64,000 nucleotides of DNA from Trichinella spiralis (lineage: Eukaryota > Nematoda > Enoplea > Trichinellida > Trichinellidae), in assembly GCA_000181795.3 (NCBI GenBank), contig CM012955.1, positions 11,990,413 to 12,054,412 on the forward strand, in the 5' to 3' direction. Below are positions 1 to 11,626 of the stretch, in pieces. Both the position numbers and the translations under genes were made by a program. Under the pieces are notes generated by a model, which saw nothing but the letters and a program-made list of their open reading frames with translations, searched no databases and had not been told where the DNA came from. Every line of letters starts with the position of its first letter. The first letter of the stretch is position 1.

Positions 1-671
1 TAGCAATGCAATTCCTCGTCCTCCGCTGCATAATATTGTCATATTGGGTCGTAAGTATTAAACGGAATTTTTTCAGTATGTCAAACAATTATTATAAATC
101 ATTTGTAACATCAGAAAACGGATACAACACAAATACTTACACACACCCATATTATGGAACCTACAAAATGATTAAAACTGAAAATTCCGCTGGAAATCAA
201 AATTTCAAGTAAGATATTATTTTTAATATTATTACTCTGCAAGTGGAATCTGATGTACACAAAGTTTTTAAAGAACAATTTATTAGTACATTGATGAGAT
301 AAAGTTCTTACAATGCTTTCAGAGTCCACATGCCATCCGTGGCACATCAAGCATTCCAAGAAACTGCAGCATATAACCCGAATACCACCTTCGCCGCGAA
401 GTGAGATACATTTGAAATTAAAAAAATCAAAGTTAAATTCACTATTTTGCAGACGAAACAATGCAATTCCTCGTCCACCTGTAAATACTATTGTCGGATT
501 GGGTCGTAAGTGTTAAGCTGAACCTTTTCAGTATGTCAAACAATTTTTACATATCAATTTCATTATGAAGGAAACAATGAAGGAACATCCACAAATGCCA
601 GCTTGTCATTGAAACAACCGATTCAAGATGCAGCTACGATGATCGGGAAGCCACTAGATAACCAATCTTGA
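1..671 (+). CDS. 3' end of an unrecognised gene with duplicated exons (partial)
   Basis: The product is not recognised. Five exons join in frame: about 2-50, 115-208, 323-400, 453-505 and 532-671 (stop 669-671), all with GT-AG introns of 47-114 bp. The visible protein is about 140 residues, rich in Asn, Thr, Tyr and Pro. Exons 1 and 4 encode the same element, a PRPP core followed by IVxLG (SNAIPRPPLHNIVILG and NNAIPRPPVNTIVGLG), so part of the gene arose by internal duplication. After the first copy, the acceptor used in the second copy (531/532) leads to a stop, so I placed the splice at 114/115 instead, which restores a long open exon. No membrane segment or known domain is seen. The 5' part lies outside the window. 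Exon joins are inference from frame and splice consensus. Confidence 0.5.
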
Positions 672-3600
672 TCCTAAACGACAGATTACAAACACCGCAA
701 ACTTTAGTTACTGATCAACTGCACTGAAAATTGCAGAACCCTAATTCATAGACTTTAATTTACTTTCATTTATAACATACTGTAATTTTTATCATTACCG
801 TGTTGAGCTAGTGATGACCTCGGAAAATGAAATGAAGGAATAACAGAATTCACGGTCTTAGTCCTTACAAATTAAATATCTTTATTATCCAATTGCATTA
901 TTCTATAAAAAATATAGAAGCAACAAAAGAACTGCGTAAAGAAGAGATAACAGAACAAAGAGCTGTCATAAAGATGCATGTTTATCTGAGTTATTCGTTG
1001 TTTTCATAATTCGACAGGCAATGACATTTTACAATCTCAGCAAAGCTAGCCTTGTCAACTAGTTTGACAATGAAGAAAGCTGTGCAGCGATTATCATGAG
1101 CAAGGTCAAAATTCATCACGCACAATTTTCTGAAATTTCGCTACACCAAGAAACATGTGATGAAGTTAAATTTCCCCTAAGCTAGCCAAAATCAATTTCA
1201 GTTCAATGCATGCGGCAGCTACGCTACATCTGAGAAACCTTTCACAGAATATCGATATAATGTGATGTCAGTGGATACTGCATCAAATACCACTTGACAT
1301 ATACCATAGGGATGCACAAGTACAAAACATTCAATGATAATGGTGTCCGGAATTTTTACAATGCTACAGACAAACGCTTTCTCAAATGGATTCATTGTGT
1401 GACCAAGACAGTGAATCCCATGATGGTGCGCAATAAATTTTCACTCTCAACAATGGGAGTAAAACTTAGGGAGGCAAATGAAAGATCAATATACGCTTTA
1501 TGCCTGCGACGAGGGTAACCAGCAATGATCTTATTTTGGTAGAACGTATACAGTGCTAGAGGAAGATTACGTTCGCAGCCATGATTGAGTGATCTTGAGA
1601 TGAAAAATAACTGTAATCTGAAACTATTGCAATTCCTGAAAAATTGCATACATACATTTTGCTGCAAGAAAGCCCAAAAACTTCACTAAAACAAATCTCA
1701 ACCATGTAGGTTTGTTGTTCTCTTAACTTAGCTAAGTTACATTTCACCTTTCCAAAATATTCCAACCTCAGACTTACAAGAAAGGGGACCCAGGGTGGAC
1801 TGCACTTACCTTTTATCTCCTGTTATGCTTCGTGACTTCATTTCTTCATGTGGTCATTCTTCATATCTGCAAAAATGCTAAACATTAAACCAAATCTTCG
1901 CTTTATCATACAGTAAAAGTTGCAAATTAGATGCCAGAATTAAAACTGAATTCTAAATGTAGTAAGTAACTGCTTTTTAATTAAAAGTATTCTTCTCAAA
2001 ATGTACAAACCAAATCTTAAATGAAGGAGAAATGGAATGTAGTTTAGTAATTAAACGTGGGTTTCATTTGTTGCTTAACTTAATAATGACCTACAAGATC
2101 GCTATCTGACAGTACTGCTACTCATATCAGACATGAAAACAAGCTTGTCATTACAGATAAAACTATTAACAGGAAAAGTTGATTTTCAAATTAAACAAAC
2201 AATTTGTCAACCAAAATTGTTGTTAAACAAAATGTGTGCCAATTTGAACGCCACGAACATGCAGGTATGAATGTGAATAATTGATCATGCAAATAAAATA
2301 CAGAGCTTAATAAATATGCAAGGAAAATAATTTTATTAATTTTCAAATACAAACTTTACATATTTTCCACAAAACTTGCGCGAGATCGTAATAACTGCTC
2401 ATCATTTTGTTTTATAAATTACTGAATCCTTCAACTTTAGACTTTTTATTTTCTATGTTTTATTTAATAAAACGAGTAAAAAATAACAGACGTTAAAACG
2501 GATTTATTACTTCAGTGCTGACATTCGTCATCTTCAGTGTAAGGTGGTTGGTTAATAATGAATATTGACGTTATCAGTTTGAAGCGATGAAGCGCAGAAG
2601 AGGGAATAATCAGCGGGTAGGTTGATCTGTGTCAGAGCTCAGCAGGGAAGTTTATCCTCTGTGCTAGTATTCAAATTTTTCAATGCAATGCTGCTCCTGA
2701 TTTGACTGCTGCAAAACAGTCTCAAGCTGTTGAAACCTGAAACACTACTGAAAAGCGATGCAATAGTACTGAAGCATCGCAACTGAATGGAAAGAAAATA
2801 CATCACATACGCTTAGTAAAAAACAATGCGGATTGATTGTTTTCCACTATTTTAACTATTAAGACAGCTATAAATTTTTCAGTTAATATAAATGAAACAA
2901 AACTTCGTCAACTGGAATGATTCAGTAACTTCAATTTTCATTAAAATGAATCCAAATATGAAAACTGAAAGAATTTGAAGTAAAATTTTAACATATAATG
3001 CAAAATCAACTATTAAAATCAAACATTATTGCATTATAATGAAATATTATAACATAAGAAAATAATTATGAAATTTATACATGCAATAAATTACTGAAAT
3101 AAATTCAATGATAAAATGAAAGTGTAAAATATCAATTCATCGATGTAAAGTCGACAATAAATTTGAATTTACATGTTTAAGAACCGATACGTTTCGCACG
3201 GCTATTAATAGATTAACGAGAAAAATCAATAATTTTTTAACTAAAATAGCAAAATTAATTAATACTTTTATTTAATCGCTGCATTTCATTTTCACAGTTT
3301 TTATACTGTAACAATTAAAAAGCAATCAGGTGTCTTTAGGAATGTAAATACTGTTGAATATTCATCGTTCAAATTTTTTAATATTTACTTATTTAAATCA
3401 AACAATACCTTTTAGATATTTAATGAAAAATTTATATCACATAATCTATGATAATACGCTGATTCAGTTTCAATGTTTGATACCTTCCAAATCTGCAGAA
3501 GTGAGGCGAAAGTAAATGCAAACTGCACGATCACTGATTTCGAAATTTAAAAGATAACAAATGAATGTACATTTTTATGTCTAAGGTAATAATAACATAA

Positions 3601-4948
3601 TACTATAATATTAAGTATTACATTATATACATATAATCTATTTTTTATTTTTTTTTGAATTAGTACCTGCATTACTTCATGTAATATTTTGCCTTTTTGA
3701 GCAACTTAATTCATAAAACAGTAATTAGTTTTAAAATTTAAATTGTTAATCTTATAATTTCAATATTTAAAAATGTATTTCGTTCTTAGCAATAATGATA
3801 TCAGACAGAAAAATATTTGTTTCAAATTTGTTTGAAAAATATTCTTCAACCAATGGGAATTTTAATGGTAGTGGTAATTTTTATTAGTTTTAATAATTCA
3901 TTAGCGCTCACAGCATGTGAAAAATGGTACTTGAAAAGTGGGAATGTAATTTGAGAAATACGTAATTTACTACCGTGCCTGTAATTAATTCTCTGCTTAA
4001 CGATATGCTCAGTCGAGTTGTTTTCCATAGCTAAGTTTCCGATGAAAAATAAAAATGCGTGCATAATAAAAACGTAGAAACAAATTTTACGCTTTGGCAG
4101 TTAAATGAAAAGATTTTACAAGCGCTTGTTCATGAAAATTCATTATTAAAAAAATTAATTTATAAAATTTGCTCAAGTCATTATGGATATACCTGTTATT
4201 GAACCAAAAATAGTTGCAATTGCACAAAAAATGAAGCCAGACGTTGTTCTTCCAATAAAATAGAGAATTTAAGCTGAAACATTACTTTTCGTCAGGTTGA
4301 TATGAAAGTCTACTGTAGACTGTTTAAAACAAAATACTGTCATTTCAAAAGTTGACACTTGACATTTTTATTTCGAAATGAACGCAACAGGTAAAAATTT
4401 GTACATCCGCTAAGTAATCGATTATTTACATTTCTGGCAATTTATAATTATGAAAACAGCTTTCGTCTTTTTTCTCGATGGCGTTTTACTTTCTCTTTTT
4501 AACTTAAGAAAAATGTGAATTAAAAATTACATTTGCCGTTCAGACCAGCAGAACATGAATATCATGATATAATATTTTTGTATATTCTAAATTGCTAATT
4601 CAGATGCATAATACTGTTTTATATTTATATTTATATTTATACCGATAATAATTAAGCACGATTTACGTATATTTATCTGCTGCAGTTATTCAGCTAAATA
4701 TAAAACTGCTTGAAAAAGCTTACATTTTATAAGAATGTATAGAATTAATAATTTTAAAAGGTTTATAATTGTTCAGTGATAATTTTATGTTTCAACGACA
4801 TCTTTACTTCTGAGCAAATAGAATGTTCTCCTTTGAAATTAATAACATAAAAAGTTTTTAGTTCTTTTTTAACAACAAGCTTTTTATGAAAGAAAATTTT
4901 CCTTAAATGGCCACTTTGATAAAGTAAATTTGTAATTTTATATTCGAA
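672..4948. other. AT-rich intergenic DNA, no gene seen
   Basis: This 4.3-kb stretch has only short open frames with no domain signature and no plausible multi-exon chain. The 1200-1700 part is less AT-rich and holds overlapping open frames on both strands (1294-1518 plus, 1392-1667 minus). Neither resembles a known protein; they could be a decayed repeat. From 2900 on the DNA is very AT-rich. I see no RNA gene. Confidence 0.4.
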
Positions 4949-7543
4949 ATGAAAAGTTATCTTTATTTTTTTTTAATTCTTTTAGCCATGAAATTTTGGA
5001 TCTTAGTTTCTATCCTGCTGTTAATATGGAATACGAGTGAATGTAGATGTCCGTTCCAATATAGGTCAGGCATTTACGGCGGCGTAGCTGGAAAGAGATG
5101 CATAACCCTTGTTAATATTACTGACCTGCGTCGTATCTTCAATGGAAATTTTGTCGATTCTGCACAGCTGTACTGTAAATTAGCTTACAAAAACGGTAGG
5201 GCTATTGTGAACGCATTGGATGATGAATGGAGACGGATGGGGAAAATTAAAGTTCCCCCCTATCATTTATCAGAAGAAAGCGTGTATTTGATTCGTGAAG
5301 TGTCGCAACCATTGAAAAATATATTTGTCCTAGAATGTGAGAATTCTCCTAGCAAATACTGCTGCATGACGAAACGATTGAGCAGTAGAGCTAGAGATGC
5401 TAAATATGAGGAAAGGGATTGTTGCGCTCAAAAATTCGGCAGTTGTGCTGAGAAACACAACTCTTTTGCTACTCTGGGGAAAATTTTAAAACTGCTCGAT
5501 TTTTGTGTAAATTACAATACTCTCTTACCGTTTCTTCATTTTTTACCTTTAAAAAATTCTAATGGAGCAAACAATCCTGCCCATGATATCGTCGATAATT
5601 ATCGTTGTGAAGAGGATAAATGTAAATTTTTTGCATGCATTCATGATGAGTATGAAGACTGTCTTGAAATAAGAGTTCCACTGTGTCAAAGAAACCCGAG
5701 CAATAGAAACGAATGTCGACAATACTCATATTATCAACTGAGAGAAAGAGAATTTCCATATGGAAAACCTTGCGAAGAACGTGATTATGGTGAAACCTGT
5801 ACATGTCCGTGTGCGGATTTGCCATGGAGTTCTTGGAGTACGTCAACAAAAACTTGTGGAAATTATACTGCGTACAGATTCAGACCGAAAGCACGCCATG
5901 AATATGAAAAAGTAGATTGTTTGAAAAGTCCAGAATTATGCTGTTTTGAGCAAGAAGAGCGATACTTTCCGCCGTGTCCTTCCAATAAAGTGAATAAAAT
6001 GATATGCACAAATAATGGTGGGGAGGTGGAGGAAATTGAATCAAAATTACAATGCATTTGCAAAGAACCTTTTCGTTCCGGCGAGCTATGTGAAAACGGT
6101 ACTGTTTCAAATATTATTCTGCTGTTACTATTAGTTGGTATTAAGAATTAGAAATAATCAAACATGGTTTCTATATAATATTATTACTATTTATCTGAGG
6201 CGATGATGTGTGCAAATATTATTTTATTTTTTCATTTTTAACAATTATGTAGATTATAAACATGTAAATAATTTTTGCTGCTTTTCAAACTCTGTTTTTT
6301 CAAATACACCGTCCTTTTAGTAAATGAGAGAAATCAATTGATTTTCAAACTGTGTAAAAATGATGAGAAATATGTTGCTAATGATGTTAGCTATAAGTAT
6401 ATTTTTATCTTGAGAGCAAAGTAAGAAGTACGTCTGATAACAGAAATACAATGCAATTTAAGTATAAGTGTCAATTTCATCTGCAATATGACAAATTTAG
6501 TAGTATTTTCCAGATTTCTCCACATATAAATATACATAATAAAATTATATATATATATATATATTAATATTTATATATACGTTATTACCTTATTTTCAAC
6601 AACAGATAGATACTTTTAGGTTTCAAAAGTTGTGACGAAAAGAAGGGTTGCCAAAATGGCGGCACATGCTTGCAATATGGTAATTACGGCGTATGTAGCT
6701 GTGGGGCTGCTTTAACAGGAAATCAATGTGAATTTGGTAAATCGTGAAATCTAAGTTTTAAACAGAATGCACTAGAAAGAAATATAATAGATGCTTTTTT
6801 ACAAAGCATATATCATATAATATCATCTATGAAAATGAAATTATATATGAACTTTGTATTTAAGTAATAGGCGCTTGCACTTCACAGTCATGTCTAAACG
6901 GTGGAAATTGTAGTACAGTGGACTCTAACTCATACACATGCATTTGTGCGCCAGGTTTTGAAGGAGCGCATTGTGAAACTGGTATCAATTTTACTGAATT
7001 TTTCATAATTATAGCATTAATATTTCAGACAACGCCTCCCACACAAAAATGGGAATGGCCATTATTTTTTGCACTGTATGCTGCTGCATATTTATGTATA
7101 AACAGCTTCTTAAGAAAGTAATGCACTGAATTTTATGTAATGTATTTTGGTCGTTAATAACTTTGAAGAAAGATTATTATTCAAGTTATTTGGGATGTAT
7201 TCATGTACGAATTTTGATTCTATATATTTGAGATTTCAAGAATGAAAATATTCACTGTTTAATTTGAAAAACAATTTTAAAATTCCTTCTATGCATCGCG
7301 CGTTTCGGTTTACGTATAGTTAAATCTGTAAATTTTTCAGCGAGTACATTCTCCAGAGGCCTCGGATAAACATAGACAGTCATTAATAAAAGAGATATTG
7401 GAAATGAGGCAGCGATGTAGAAGAAATGTCGTTAGGTGAGTTATTCTACGTGAAATTGAATTTCTTCAAAATATTGTATTGCAAAATAAATCGACATATT
7501 TACTTGCAGGGTATCGAAAAAGAGGGCTCAATTGACTGCCTAA
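4949..7543 (+). CDS. Single-pass membrane protein with Cys-rich ectodomain and EGF repeats
   Basis: Six exons join in frame (4949-6098, 6620-6736, 6871-6981, 7029-7117, 7341-7435, 7510-7543) to give 531 residues. The N-terminus is a signal peptide; translation may start at 4949 or at the second Met at 4988 ([19 protein letters not shown]). A Cys-rich ectodomain of about 360 residues follows, with no family I can name and a WSSWS tract resembling the start of a thrombospondin type-1 repeat. Exon 1 ends in a partial EGF-like unit. Exons 2 and 3 each encode one EGF module of the CxNGGxC...CxC form. Exon 4 encodes the membrane segment (about [16 protein letters not shown]), and the short basic tail ends ...RAQLTA. 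This is the layout of a cell-surface receptor or ligand. The ligand and pathway are unknown. EGF and membrane calls are firm; the rest is inference. Confidence 0.8.
6545..6566. repeat. (AT)n microsatellite in EGF-gene intron 1
   Basis: Uninterrupted AT dinucleotides in the 521-bp first intron of the EGF-repeat gene. Confidence 0.8.
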
Positions 7544-8144
7544 AGATGAAGACGTTCATGCAAATTTATAAAATTATTAATATTTATAAATGATACATTT
7601 AAACGTTGCTATTAAAAAATGTCACACTAATATAAGTTCCAGCTATTTTAAAGCTATATAAGATTTTCAGCAAGTTTTTCAGATTAAATTCTATACTTCA
7701 CTGTAACAAATAAAGCATCATATTAATATTGCAAATGCAATTCATAAAGTAAGGAAATAATGATGAAATGTATTTAGTAATCAGTTTTCATTATAATCCT
7801 TCAGTTTCATTTAAGAATTCAATATTTCGTTTATTTTTTATCTGATTTCACTTCCATTTATACTGACAGTTATTTTCCAACACAATTTTCAGCTTACCAA
7901 TCCTGAGCAAGTGTAAAATAAGGAGAACAGAACAGAAGCAAGCCGTAATAATATGCCATTGCCATCACGCTACGTGTCTAGGCCAACACAGTTCGAAAAT
8001 AGTTTGCAGTGGACGTGGCTGTAACGCGGGTCGATCGAGAAAACAAATCGTAAATAAACAATGTAACTTTATTTATACATCAACAAAACAAACAAATCAA
8101 AATTTACAAAGTTCCAAGAACTGAGTGCATACTGTAATCAGTTC

Positions 8145-8655
8145 CTGCCCCGCAGGTTTGAGCTTTACAAACATACTATACAAATTCTAAGCATTTGACT
8201 TCATGCATCAGGCAATTTAGATACCTGTCCTTATGAGGTACCAAAATCACATTTCGACACCCTGTCGAAGGTGAAGATGGTTCGTATGTTTACGTTGAAC
8301 ATTGTCACCAGCTGAGGCATGTCCATTTTCACACGGAAGCCCTGCGGCATCTTACCGCTGTTGTGGGCCTGATTCAGGTGAGAGATGAGCACTTTCGTAC
8401 CTCCACCGCAGGTTCGAGTATTACAAAGACAACTTCGTCAGTACGAAAAATTCAATTTCATGAATCAGGGTGTCAGTTTACCTGTCCTTATGAGGCATCA
8501 AAATCACATTTCGACACCCTGTCGAAGGTGAAGATTGTTCGCATGTTTACGTTGAACATTGTCACCAGCTGAGGCATGTCCATCTTTACGCGGTAGCCTT
8601 GCGGCATCTTCCTGCTTTTCTGTGCCCTGATTCGGCTGAGAGAAGCGGCTCCACC
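8145..8655. repeat. About 250-bp tandem duplication
   Basis: Two similar units, roughly 8145-8395 and 8400-8650, with the start of a third at about 8650. Each begins with a CCGCAGGT(T) tract and contains the same later segment, for example 8225-8330 against 8483-8587, which match at nearly every base. On the minus strand both copies share an open frame of about 50 codons that ends at the same TAA, so it may be a duplicated coding exon or 3' end. No homolog is recognised. Confidence 0.7.
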
Positions 8656-8699
8656 GCAGGTCTTTTTCCAATTTCGTCATTGTATCATGGGTCGACAGG

Positions 8700-8910
8700 A
8701 TAAATTATGGCCAATTTCATGCTTCAAATGCTGACCATACAGGAACTGCAACCTTTCTTCGTTAATGGCTTTGTTATACTTCTCCGTGGGTGGCACTAAT
8801 TTAAACGCAACCGCGAGTATTCGCAAGTTTTATCGAGCAATATGGCAATCTGCGTCACAGCACCGCTCCAAATCTATGTTCGCACGCGTTGGCTGACAGA
8901 ACCAGCGGTC
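8700..8910 (-). mobile_element. Decayed LTR-retrotransposon RNase H fragment
   Basis: Minus-strand translation gives PLVLSANACEHRFGAVL, which fits the start of the RNase H domain that follows reverse transcriptase in Gypsy-like pol proteins (LVLSxDAS..xGAVL). Further on, after frame breaks, comes a piece ending RLQFLYGQHLKHEIGHN, which fits the FHQFLYGRxFxLxTDHKPL segment. Several in-frame stops and a probable deletion show it is dead. Family assignment is by eye; BEL/Pao cannot be excluded. No LTRs or other pol domains were found nearby. Confidence 0.55.
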
Positions 8911-9168
8911 GATTTTCGCCATTGGGTATATACGAGCCAGACCTCGTCAAGTACTGTCACAGTTGTTCTTCACTGTGGTTTCTATTTTTATTTCACCCTC
9001 GCAGGACCATGTAATAGGTTGTAGGTAAGGGATGAAAGATGAAGCTGATAGAAAGTATCTTGGAAGGAACGCTGCTCTGTGAAGTGCGATCACCGTAATA
9101 TCACCCGAAGGGTTTCAATATGTTCGCCTGGGGATAATCTCCTCCGGAAAATTTCGAAGGATGATTTT

Positions 9169-9293
9169 CTATTGGTTGACAATAGGTCGAGTTTTCATTG
9201 GATAGCTTCTGATTGCATAGTTATGACGTAATAGCAGTGGCTGTCTCGCCTAAATTTTTATCCAATGAAAAAACGACATTTTCCAACCAATAG
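9169..9293. repeat. Imperfect inverted repeat (hairpin/MITE-like)
   Basis: Arms 9169-9204 and 9259-9293 are inverted copies. The ends are perfect (CTATTGGTTG against CAACCAATAG; TTTTCATTGGATA against TATCCAATGAAAA) with a few mismatches between, and the loop is about 54 bp. It may be a small non-autonomous element or a structured non-coding element. Each arm carries two ATTGG/CCAAT pentamers. Confidence 0.6.
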
Positions 9294-11012
9294 GAACGCA
9301 GCCCCAAAAATTTTACCGAGATAGACTAAACGCTGAGAACTTGCCAAAATTTTTCACAATGCATACCATAGGTGATGACCATGTTGCCTGCTCAGTTACC
9401 GTGTGCCAATGTATTCCAACATGCTTGCATTAACCAAACGCCGGATTTCCGCAAGACATAAATGGTTAGCTTTCTTCTCATCAAAGTTTTCAAAGACTGG
9501 TATTGCTTTTCGCTATTTTTCATCACTGTTTCTGACATATTCGTGTCGATAAAAGCAAGCAACTTCTCCCAGTCTACTCCATCTGGTAACGAACCGCTCT
9601 CTAGGATGAGTTCGTTCGTCGCCCCAACGGGTCTACTGTCACGGTCATCGCTAGCTGACAATAACCATTTTCGATCGCCGGGCTCGTCTGCACAGTCATA
9701 TTGTCCGTCCGGCTGCTGTCGGCCATGCTGTCCCTTTTCCGTAGTTCGCGATTTGCCGGTAACATTCACGCATCCAAAAGACACGTCAAGAGTACAATAT
9801 TCATTAACAAATACCAACAAGGACCGCGACCATTCCACCACCGTATATGTCAGGAACCAACAACAATCTCACTTCCATCGCTACCAACGTCCGTATACCG
9901 TAGTCCTTCCATGATCTTCAAGTATAAATCTGGTTACGGTAGCTTGATTCTTTTTCTTCCTCTTAGTGATCTAGACAAATACAGTAATTGTTACGCGTCG
10001 GCCTGCGTCCGCTACAATCTCTATAAATTTTAATCTAAATATGGTTCTGTATCATTACGTCTCTTCGAAGTATACGATCTTTTGATTACTGATGGTGGAC
10101 AATTCAGTTGGATGATGTAACCGTTAAGCCATAAGTAACTGCAATGCGCCTTTTCCTTAAACACAGAGCACAGTGAAAAAACATCATGTTTAAAATCAAT
10201 TTTGTGATCTTCAAGTTCTTCCCACCAGACAAGTATTCAACGAAACTTCCATTCTGACTGTTGTCTCACCGGGTAATTGTCGTCTCAAGTTTACAATAAA
10301 TTCTGCCCAGCAACTGATGATGAACTGAAATACCACGCTTCATCTATAGAACTATTCTTAACAACAGTTCTTAACAAATATTCTACAAACTGCCATCGGT
10401 GGAAAATGTTTAATTCAATCAACAAAAATTAAAATAACCTTGAATGATTTTCAGAGAAGCGCAGCAAACGCCGAAGCGACGCAACATGGCCAGCGCAACG
10501 TCAACCGCTGCGTGCTCTCGCTAACGTTCGTAGCTGGTTTTATGCTGAATTTCAAAATAGGCAGCACATCAGCAAATTGCAATAAGATTCCTATTGGGTA
10601 GTTTAAAATTTTTCAACCCACTGGACAAGACCGATTTCTGCTTCATTGAACACTGAAGACAAAAATCAATAGTTGACCTGGATTTGCTTAATAGTTGCTG
10701 GAATATGATGCTCATCAAAAAATTCTGTTACTTCTTTGAATATTGAACCTTTTTATGAAAGCTTGAGGATTATAAAAAGGCAAACTTTTTTCTCAACAAT
10801 TCCAGTGATTTTAAAAACTAAGCTACCGAAACCACTATGAGAAATGTTAAATAAAGAAATTGACGGGGTGTAAGTATTCCTGGTCGAAAACACTTATGCT
10901 CCGATCAAAGGTGCGTGTGTGTGGGTCGCAGTTCTTGTTTTGCGTTAATTTACCAAAAAAACATTTGCTAAGAAAACATTGAAAGATGATAATTGCACAT
11001 CCTAGAAAAAAA

Positions 11013-11013
<1 letters not shown>

Positions 11014-11062
<49 letters not shown>
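11014..11062. repeat. (AT)n microsatellite
   Basis: About 49 bp of nearly pure AT dinucleotide with one interruption (ACAT). The open frames reading through it are artefacts. Confidence 0.85.
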
Positions 11063-11626
11063 GCTATTTATGTTTAGATATACAAATATTTGAACTAAAA
11101 TTGTATTTGCTGATATTATCAAAATCAACTGACATTTTTAAATGGTTGCATATAAAATTGTTGATACTTAAAATTATTAGAAATAAATATTTTTGTGAAC
11201 ACAACAAAACCTTACACTCAGTTACAGTTACTGTAATTACTGTAAAGCGGGAAAGTGAATGGCAGTCAAGCTGCTACCGAGCTGTTTTTTATGAATTTAT
11301 AACCTTTCTTCCCCATAGTTTGACAACAGTTTCACTGCAAGTATCCCACCTGTATCAGCAAAGTCACCATACCGAAAGTCAAGTTTATTCTGTACAAGAA
11401 CAACTTGATACACGAAAGGCCACGAAAACGGCAAGCGGAATAATCACGATAATAATATTGTTTCACAAGCGCTAACCCGAAAAGTCTTCAGCCTCGACGT
11501 ACACACACGCAGTAGTGAAAATTGTTTCCAGAATGTTTACGCCCATTATTCACATGATTTTCAACAAAAAAAACAATCAACTGCAAACAGATAAGCAAAA
11601 AATTTATAAAAACAACAACAAGGTCT

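Larger units (their letters stand above)
7544..11626. other. Gene-poor repeat region
   Basis: No intact gene is supported here. The block holds a tandem repeat, a decayed reverse-transcriptase/RNase H fragment, an inverted repeat and an AT microsatellite, each listed separately. The 8.5-10 kb part is more GC-rich than its surroundings and has overlapping open frames of about 150 codons on both strands (9392-9841 minus; 9462-9914 plus), neither convincing. The 10.0-11.6 kb part is AT-rich filler. Confidence 0.5.

Noticed and set aside
8405-8420. GGTTCGAGT, like a tRNA B box
   Set aside because: No A box, no acceptor stem or cloverleaf can be formed around it; it also recurs as part of the tandem repeat.
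9392-9841. Minus-strand frame with a VDWEKLLAFIDTN segment loosely like the C-terminus of clathrin light chain
   Set aside because: Only a few aligned residues, the wrong spacing after the Asn, an extra tail and no upstream light-chain features; it may be part of a decayed retroelement.
10993-11475. 160-codon plus-strand frame
   Set aside because: It reads through an AT microsatellite and AT-rich filler, with no domain or codon signal.
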